Source: Suillus spraguei (taxonomy: Eukaryota; Basidiomycota; Agaricomycetes; Boletales; Suillaceae). From it: DNA of 64,000 nt. The notes under the pieces were generated by a model, which was not told the origin of the DNA, made no database searches, and worked only from the letters and a program-made list of their open reading frames with translations. Shown here piece after piece: positions 57,101 through 64,000 of the stretch. Position numbers and translations under genes: made by a program. Numbering within the stretch: position 1 is the first letter of the stretch; every line of letters starts with the position of its first letter. The DNA lies in the NCBI GenBank assembly GCA_016800925.1, contig JABCPU010000272.1, positions 27,124 through 91,123 of the forward strand, read 5' to 3'.

Positions 57101-58622
57101 TGTCATATACCATACTTCTGATCTCAGATCTGATCAATCCTACTTCCGTCCGGTCCACAGATCCTGTCTGGATCACCCATCCAAAAGTCCCTACTTCTCG
57201 CACTCTAACTCCCTTGTGGACATCTGCATCTACCTCCTTTCAGCAATCCTCCTGTCTCTGGTATTCCGGCTGTGTGTTAAGACTGTACTCAAGGGTAGAG
57301 AGATCCGAAGGGCTTTGGCCTCAGTTCGTGCACTGTGCCCCTTTCTCGAGTAGTGCCCCTTATTTCAGGGAGGAGTTATTCATCCGAAGACCCGGAAGGA
57401 GTTGCATGACGGATCCGGGTGTCTGAAGGTGTCGGATATGATACGTCCGAAGGTTATTCGGAACATAAGGAGAGGACAGAGATTAAGGCTAGTTTCGGAA
57501 TGAGTTCCTAACTAGAAACTAATGGAGATAGACTATCCGAAGATAGAGTCGGAGATATAGACTATAGGAGTCAATCCTAAGTCTCGGAAGGTGACTTAAA
57601 GCGGAAAGTGGCTTAAGTCCGGAGGAGGCAGAATGAGTAGAATCTAAGATGATATTCGAACTAAGGTTCTACGGAGATCTACAAGTGGTTTATATACTGT
57701 AAGTATCTAAGACGGATAATCAGCAAGTCCGGGACCGAGGGCTATGTATGAAGTGTAACAGAAGTCTATTAGTTAATGCACAGCGGATCAGTAAGCATGA
57801 ATCGGAAATGAACACAGGAAACGGATCAGTAACACAGGACGAAAATATAAACAGCCGGAATACCGGAAACAGGAGGAATGACGAAAGGAGATAGACGCAG
57901 ATATACACAAGGGAGTTAAGGTGCGAGAAGTGAGCACATTCGGATGGGTGGTCCAGGCAGGATCTGTGGACCGGATGGATATGGAATCGATTGGATCTGA
58001 TCGGATATGGTCGGATCTGAGATTAGAAGTATGGTATATGACACTGTGTATATTTCCTTCCTGCTTATTGATCCATTACCTGTGTCTCATTTCTGACTCG
58101 CACTTACTGATCCGCTGTGCATTAACTAATAGACTTCCATTATACATCATACATAGCCCTCAGTCCTGGACTCGTTGATTATCCGTGCTAGTTACTTACA
58201 GTATATAAACCACTTGTAAATCTCCATAGAACCTTAGTTCAAATATCATCTTAGATTCTGCTCAATCTATTCCTCTGGACTTGAGTTACTTCCAACTCTG
58301 GTCATCTTCCAAGACTTAGGATTGATTCCTATAAGTCTGCATCTCTGACTCTACCTTTGGGTAGTCTACCTCTGTTAGTTTCTAGTTAAGGACTTGTTCC
58401 GAGACTAGTCTTATTCCTCGTTTCACCTCCACACTCCGGATAACCTTTGGACGCGTCATATCCGATACCTTTGGACATCTGGATCTGTCACACGATCACT
58501 TCCAGATCTTTGTATGTATACCTACCCTCTGAAATAAGGGGCATTACTTGGGAAAGGGGCACAGTGCACGAACTGAGGCCAAAGCCCTTTGGATCTCTTA
58601 CCCTTTGAGTATGGTCTTAACA
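57101..58622 (+). mobile_element. Solo LTR-A inside the Plavaka transposase
   Basis: Begins TGTCATATACC and ends GGTCTTAACA, with a perfect five-base duplication CAACT (57096-57100 and 58623-58627). Without the second LTR nested in it, it is about 750 bp. Removing it restores the transposase frame from EIDN into the next coding block. Confidence 0.93.
57275..58043 (-). mobile_element. Solo LTR-A nested inside another LTR-A (769 bp)
   Basis: TGTTAAGACT...ATATGACA with a perfect five-base duplication CTGTG (57270-57274 and 58044-58048), in the opposite orientation to the LTR that holds it. It is CG-rich compared with the 14535-15304 copy, so it is relatively young. Confidence 0.95.
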
Positions 58623-61311
58623 CAACTCTTTTTCATTTTCCCCACTTTGTCGCTCATGCTCCCTGCCTTCCAATGCTGATGAAGACAACCCAGTGCTAAA
58701 AAGTCGGTGGGTGACTATCGAGGATGTTGCTGATGAAGACGAGGTGACAGTAGATAGTGGGCAATATTTCAGGCCATGTCTTGATGCTAGATGGACACTG
58801 CAGGAGGGGGAAACTAGTTTTGAAAGTTATCAGAAGTATAAGGAAGGTATGAGTGAGGACAAGTGGGCTCCATTTGACAATGAGTACGTACCCTATTGTG
58901 ATCATCTCCTCTGCATGATTGACATTAGTTGGCAGGGAAGAATGGGGACTCGCTGAGTGGCTTGTCAAAAGCCTTGGGCAGACTCGTACCAATGATTTTC
59001 TAAAGTTACCAATTGTAAGTTTGGCACTGGCAACCAAAAAATTCAGACTGACCGGCATGATAGACACGAAACTGAATGCAACCATTGTTTCACAACAACC
59101 GATCATTCCTCAAGAAGGTTGATGAACTCCCACATGGAGCCGCCTGGAGCTGCAAGAAGATTAGTGTTCAGGGAAATAGAACGGACCAAAAAGGCGAGCC
59201 ATTGCAGGAAGATGTTGAACTTTGGATGCGCAATCCTGTGGAGTGCATCAAAGACCTGATCGGAAATCCTTTGTTCAAGGATCATATGGTGTACACACCT
59301 GCACACGCATACAAGGACTCTCCAGGACTTCAGCAAGTAATAGACAATATGTGGACTGCAGATTGGTGGTGTGACAAGCAAGTAAGCACCACATCAAAAA
59401 ACATCGAAAATGACAAGTGCTGACCTGTGTTGTCCAGAAACAGTTGCCAAAAGGAGTAACAATCGTGCCAGTCATTCTTGCATCAGACAAAACATGTCTG
59501 TCACAATTCTGGGGCAACAAATCAGCATATCCTGTGTACCTCTCTATTGGCAACATTGCCAAAGAAAAATGGCGGCAAATGTCAGCATGAGCAACAGTCC
59601 TGATTGGTTACTTACCTGCAGGCAAACTCGACTGTTTTACGCTCCCTTGCCAGCTATCAACTATTCCATCACTGCATGTCCCTTCTCCTTCAACCCCTCA
59701 TTTCTGCAGGTGAAGATGGTGTTGAGATGGTGTGCGCTGACTCATTGATCCAACGAGTCATCTGATCCTTGCGGCATATGTAGCGGACTTTCCAGAGCAG
59801 TGTCTGGTTGCATGTTGTAAGGAGAACTGCTGTCCAAAGTGTTTAGTTGCCACAGATGAAAGAGGCAATCCACTGACTTCGCTGATGCAGGATCCTGCAC
59901 TGATAAAGGAGTTGTTAGAGAAGAGAAAGGCTGGTCACCATCCTGCTGAATTTGATGACTATGGACTACACACCGTCTACACTCCTTTCTGGGCCAATCT
60001 CCCACACTCTGATATCTTCCTTGCCTTTACACCTGACCTCCTACACCAACTCCACAAAGGTATCTTCAAGGACCACTTAGTCAAGTGGTGTCTGGATATT
60101 GTTGGCGAAGAAGGAATGGACACTCAATTTAAAACAATGCCCGATTATCCTGGTCTTCGGCACTTCAAGAAAGGAATCTCGTCAGTAAAGCAGTGGACAG
60201 GGACAGAACATAAAGAGATGCAGCGAGTTTTTCTTGCACTACTTGCTGGTAGCATTCCAAGGTATGTTTTGGGCCACATTACTAAAGCGCTTGTTTTTGA
60301 CTGTTTACCAGTCAAGTGTTAGTAGTTGCGTGAGCTATTCTAGATTTTTCCTACTATGCACAGCTTCGAGTTCACACAGCTGAATCACTCAATGGTCTGT
60401 AAAGTGCTCTGGCAATATTTCATGCCAACAAGGACGTCCTGCAGGAACTCAACATTCACAAGCATTTTAACATTCCCAAGTTACATCAGCTCTCACACTT
60501 TGCTCAGTCAGTCCTGCTATTTGGTGCTACTGATGGTTTTAATAGTGAGCTTCCAGAATGACTACACATTGACTTCACCAAGGAAGTGTATCGTGCTAGT
60601 AACAAGCGCGACTATGAGGAACAGATGGCCCTATGGCTCCAGCACCAGGAGGCAGTGTTTCTGCATGGTTCCTACCTCAATTGGCTGTTGGAACAGTCTT
60701 AGTCCACAAGTAGTGAGCACAGATATGACTCAGACTCAGACTGTGAGACAGAAGGACCTGGTTCTGTCCCTGTCAATGCACTTCCCATCCTCCCTGAGCA
60801 GCAAGTGGTCCATGTTCTCGCTAAGATGCCTGCATACCCTCAGCGGTCTGTTCAGCACCTCATCACTGCACATGGTGCAACCATGTTCCTCCCAGCCCTT
60901 AAGTTCTTTCTGTGCAACCACATGCCGCCCAGTATCGTTAACCCTGGTCTGCAAGACCGTTTAAAACGTATTTCGACAGGTAGTAATTACTGCTCAGCCT
61001 AATCCACTTGTCAGTGAATCACCAAGGCAGTGGTGTGTTAGAGCCACACCTGAAGTGCCTCCTGGATGTGGTCAGAAGCCTGGATCTCCCACTAAGTTTG
61101 ATATGGCCCTGATGAGCAATGGCATTTGGGCACACACTTTAGAAGGTGAGTGACTATTACTTGGGCTGTCAAAAAATTCATTTTGTTATTGTAATAGGTG
61201 TGTGAGTGGCACAGGTTCGCATTATTTTCACTCTGCCTCATCAGTTTGGGATGTACCCCCAAGCCCTAGCTTACATTGAGTGGTTCATGCTACTCAGGGA
61301 GCTGGACCCAT

Positions 61312-62289
61312 TGTAAAGATACAACCTAGCTTGGGCTGTAGATAAACCACTGCCTAAACTAGTATGTGAGTCTTGCGCTCCGTCTAGTCTGCTTCACTTG
61401 TAAGAACAAGAGCATTCGACCCTAAAGGGGGATGCCTATTAGTATGGTCAGGTTCGAGTCTAACTTATGTGTGAAACAAGCATCATGGTCAGCGGTAAGT
61501 TGCTGTGGTCTGCGATGATACTGCCGGAACTAGCATTGTGCGTAGCGGTGCTTCTGTGGTCGAGATAAGGTCAGTAACAGTTGCGTTGAGTGGTGGTCTC
61601 AACAGTAGCGGTAAGGTTGCGAGCGGTGCAAGGAAACAGTAAAGAAGTCCGCGGTGCAAGGAAACAGTAAAGAAGTCTGTGGTACTTTCAGTGGTAAAGT
61701 AGCGGTGCATGAGAAGTTCAGTCAAAGTAACAGTCAAAAGTCCAGCGGTATGCCAGCGGTAATGGAGAACGAGCGTGATGTATTAACGAGCGATAAGGAA
61801 ACTTTAAAGACTAAGTCCACTACTGGGTTGATCCAGAGCTAGACAATAATCCTGACCTATAGTACGTGCAATGGTGTAAAATCAGGTACTTGTATCGTAC
61901 GGGGTATGTGGTGCTTATATCCGAAATTGTATGTACTCGGAATACTCTAGGTGAGATTAGTAGCACTGGGGTGTAGTAACCACCATAAATAAACATAGCG
62001 CGAGGCGCTGCGGCACAAGGCAACATGTAATAAGGCTTGCTGTGGAATCAGTGATAACAAACAGAAAACAAACTACGCACCAAATGGAGCTATGCGGACG
62101 CAGCAAGGACATGGAAGGACATTGGTATGTGGAACATGGTGCAGCAGTCGGTACGGTGTGTGGTAAGTGTGGGATGCCGCCGGTACTGCTAAAGGGGTAA
62201 GACGGCCATAGACAAGTGGTAACTCCTGCAGATGTGAGACGAGTGTCAAAATATGGGGTTTTAAGCCCAGCGCCAATATGTTTGTTACA
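61312..62289. mobile_element. LTR-like insertion (LTR-D, 978 bp) in the Plavaka transposase
   Basis: It separates the coding block ending REL-D-P from the block beginning SGLHQVSHSTCQ, which would otherwise be continuous. Its ends are TGTAA and TTACA, and the flanks (CCAT/T and CCGTT) look like an imperfect five-base duplication. It has no coding capacity. It contains at least eight AGCGGT or CGCGGT units between 61490 and 61765, two of them inside a 28-bp direct repeat. An ATAAATAAA signal lies near 61985. A solo LTR of a third family is the best reading. Confidence 0.55.
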
Positions 62290-62367
62290 CCGTTCTCTGG
62301 CCTGCATCAGGTGTCACATTCAACTTGTCAACTGCACCGGAATGCAGCAGTGATACATGTTGACGAA

Positions 62368-62640
62368 CATCAGGAAATTCACACATTCCTTAACATGCTT
62401 AATCAGCTTAACTCACTTATCTCAAAACTTGTTTGCTCTCTCTCACATCATTCACCTGGCATATCTTATATTTTTTGAGTGCGAAATACAATAAAACATG
62501 TATATTAATATATCTCAACTTTTTTTTTCTGAATTCATTCACATTGAAATTTTGGACAAGTAGATTCAATTTCACCAAGGCAGTTAAGTGTAAATAAGTC
62601 CGCATAAGGGCACGTCAAGGAATGTGTGAATTTCCTGATG
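62368..62640. mobile_element. Plavaka-type MITE, copy 2 (273 bp)
   Basis: Same 24-bp inverted ends and nearly the same sequence as copy 1, here inserted into the C-terminal coding part of the Plavaka transposase (between VIHVDE and ITHPCHLIP), flanked by AA on both sides. The near identity of the two copies shows recent movement. Confidence 0.9.
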
Positions 62641-63001
62641 AAATCACTCATCCTTGCCATCTTATTCCAAAGATGGAACAATCTGTTGACCGTGGATGGA
62701 CCAGCACAAATGTCTATGAGTTGGCAAGTGATTTCTACTTGAATACCTATATCGACCTTGATACATTCAGCATGTCCACTATCAATTAGTTTAGTTGCTA
62801 CTCAGCTACTATTGACTACAAACTTGAATTTGACTATTGTGACTCCAAGCATCCGCTGTAGCCCGTTGTAGCCTCCTGTAGCCCACTGTAGCTCTATATA
62901 GTCTGAGTTACAGCTACATCGGGTACATAGAACTATGGTAGCTATGTAGTGCTACATAGCTGTCACCAGGACTCCCACAATTTTTGTTTTTTCCTGATGC
63001 C

Positions 63002-64000
63002 TGGACCGCTGAGTGGAGTTCACACCAGTTCTTTTGATAATGTTCTCGCCACGATTATCATGTGCCAAGCACTATGTGATCAATCCTCATGATCATTCTC
63101 GAATTTTGTGATTATCTCCCTCATGAATGAGAATTGATGCATGCTAACAAGGATGAGATCATATGATCCGGCCTGCGCCAAGCCACCTTATCACCCGAAT
63201 ATATTCAATGTCCATGAGAAATATGGTGATGAGCTCATTTGCAACCTCGAGTGTTTGAGCCCCTCGCCATATGGTAATGTGATTAAGAAGACTGCATGAT
63301 TACTGAGCAGATCATTCAAACATTTCTCGAGGAAAGTGAGGTCTATCTCCGAGACTTGGTCCAGAACCTTGCTAACATCATTTGGACCATCCAACAGTGA
63401 CTCAAACTTTGAGGTTTCCTCTGTGTCTGCGATCTGCAACATGCAAATTTCTGTACACTTCCGTATCATGTAAGTGATCATGTCTGTCCATCTAAGATAA
63501 ATCCGAATGTAGCTCTAAAGTCAAAAGTCAACTGGAGATGGAGCAAATAAGGGGAGAGCGGGATTGGATCCCTTTACCACACATACCCTCCGATGCCACT
63601 AATTGTAACATAACACGACGAACATTACTGAGGCCCTGGATCGTGCTGTGTCTAGGAAAAAGTGCAGCTCACCGTGCAAAGGCTGCTACCGAGCACGCCA
63701 CCTGCATAGAGCTCAACAACCCGAAGTACTTCTATGCCACGTGATTAACAAAAGAAGTTCAGTGACGTAATCCCCTTCCCAAGTGTCGACGGCCCCCCAA
63801 CTCTATAGTTACACACTCAGGCACAAGGCAACCCAGAAATCAGCCTTGTGCAAATGTGCACACACTCACCCTTCGCGCTTTTACGAGTCACTTAACGTCA
63901 CGCGCGCGCCGAACTTTACGTTCACTATGCCCAGCTTCTACTGCTGTGTATACTTATGCTCCAAGTGAAAAGGCACCTCAGGCATTACTTCTCGGTGTCA
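63002..64000. other. Right flank of Plavaka; no gene recognised
   Basis: Continuous with the DNA left of 53014 if the element is removed. A minus-strand reading of 96 codons at 63191-63481 (helical, ending LLSNHAVFLITLPYGEGLKH) is unrecognised. The second half is repeat R copy 2. Confidence 0.4.
63508..63975. repeat. Dispersed repeat R, copy 2
   Basis: Diverged copy of 45310-45795 in the same orientation, sharing the blocks CTGGATCGTGCTGTGTCTAG, CACTTAACGTCAC and GAACTTTACGTTCAC and the final GTATACTTATG. Differences are mostly substitutions and short gaps. The nature of the repeat is unknown. Confidence 0.75.

Larger units (their letters stand above)
56938..62789 (+). pseudogene. Plavaka transposase, interrupted and with premature stops
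   Basis: The N-terminus is a C2H2 zinc finger (MPHCCEFCGKDFPTRGGVKR, with His and Cys ligands following). Past LTR-A (57101-58622) the body continues: VLKSRWVTIEDVADEDE, EWGLAEWLVKSLGQTR, VELWMRNPVECIKDLIGN, then KGVTIVPVILASDKTCLSQF, NKSAYPVYLSIGNIAKEKWR, DLLHQLHKGIFKDHLVKWC and KQWTGTEHKEMQRVFLALL. The C-terminal blocks (HQFGMYPQALAYIEWFMLL, AAVIHVDE, then after the MITE ITHPCHLIPKMEQSVDRGWT) end at the TAG at 62787. In-frame stops occur at [21 protein letters not shown] and PE*LHIDF. The order and blocks match Plavaka transposases of Agaricomycetes as I know them. Inactive. Confidence 0.8.
53016..62999 (+). mobile_element. Plavaka (CACTA-like) DNA transposon, 9,984 bp, with nested insertions
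   Basis: The ends are inverted: CATCAGGAAAAAAC at 53016 and its counterpart GTTTTTTCCTGATG at 62999, flanked by a two-base duplication CC (53014-53015 and 63000-63001). Just inside, both ends carry subterminal arrays rich in CTACATAG, GTAGC and GCTAC units (53035-53240 and 62860-62970), the usual CACTA-type layout. The body holds a broken transposase on the plus strand, a DUF6532-like gene on the minus strand, a tandem repeat, two LTR-A copies, an LTR-like insert and two MITEs. Without its recognised insertions it would be about 7 kb. Confidence 0.85.

Noticed and set aside
61455..61490. B-box-like GGTTCGAGTCT
   Set aside because: The T-stem does not pair and no A box is found upstream; taken as part of the LTR-like insert.

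Overview
The window looks like a basidiomycete nuclear genome, most plausibly from the Ceratobasidiaceae (Rhizoctonia, Thanatephorus or Ceratobasidium). The evidence is the many short introns (about 40-80 bp), a divergent histone H3/H4 pair, and the gene and transposon families present: FunK1 kinase, HET domain, DUF6532-like protein, KDZ and Plavaka transposases, Ty3/gypsy LTRs. The lineage call rests on remembered family resemblance, not on a search.

Region 1 (1-15,304) is a transposon cemetery. A decayed minus-strand Ty3/gypsy element (gag, protease, RT, RNase H; about 1-6,695) carries a piece of a second LTR family (LTR-B) and an intact Tc1-like transposon (Tc1-A copy 1). It abuts a broken PIF/Harbinger transposase that is itself split by a solo LTR-B. 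Next comes a four-level nest at 8,812-13,540: an old LTR-A holds a degraded Tc1-like element (Tc1-B), which holds both a younger solo LTR-A and a 470-bp LTR-like insert; the younger LTR-A holds an intact Tc1-A copy 2. Most levels are proved by perfect target-site duplications. A KDZ transposase relic and another solo LTR-A close the block.

Region 2 (15,305-52,400) holds the host genes: an 11-exon cytochrome P450 (+), a multi-exon membrane protein (-), a small secreted Ser/Thr/Pro-rich protein (-), divergent H3 (-) and H4 (+), an F-box protein (+), decayed WD40 fragments, an F-BAR/RhoGAP protein (-), Nup85 (-), a FunK1-like kinase fragment (+), and a nine-exon gene for a 1,212-residue protein with WD40 repeats, a TPR-like helical region and a C-terminal HET domain (-). 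The last is the strongest candidate for an unusual system: a propeller-plus-helical-repeat sensor fused to the effector domain of fungal incompatibility reactions. Two WD40 relics elsewhere in the window look like debris of the same family. Long stretches between genes (29-33 kb, 41-46 kb) show no supported gene.

Region 3 (53,016-62,999) is one large CACTA-like Plavaka element with matching ends and a 2-bp CC duplication. It holds a broken transposase (+), a divergently oriented DUF6532-like gene (-), a tandem repeat, two nested LTR-A copies, a further LTR-like insert, and two nearly identical MITEs whose ends match those of the Plavaka element. The last kilobase carries a diverged copy of a repeat also seen at 45.3 kb.
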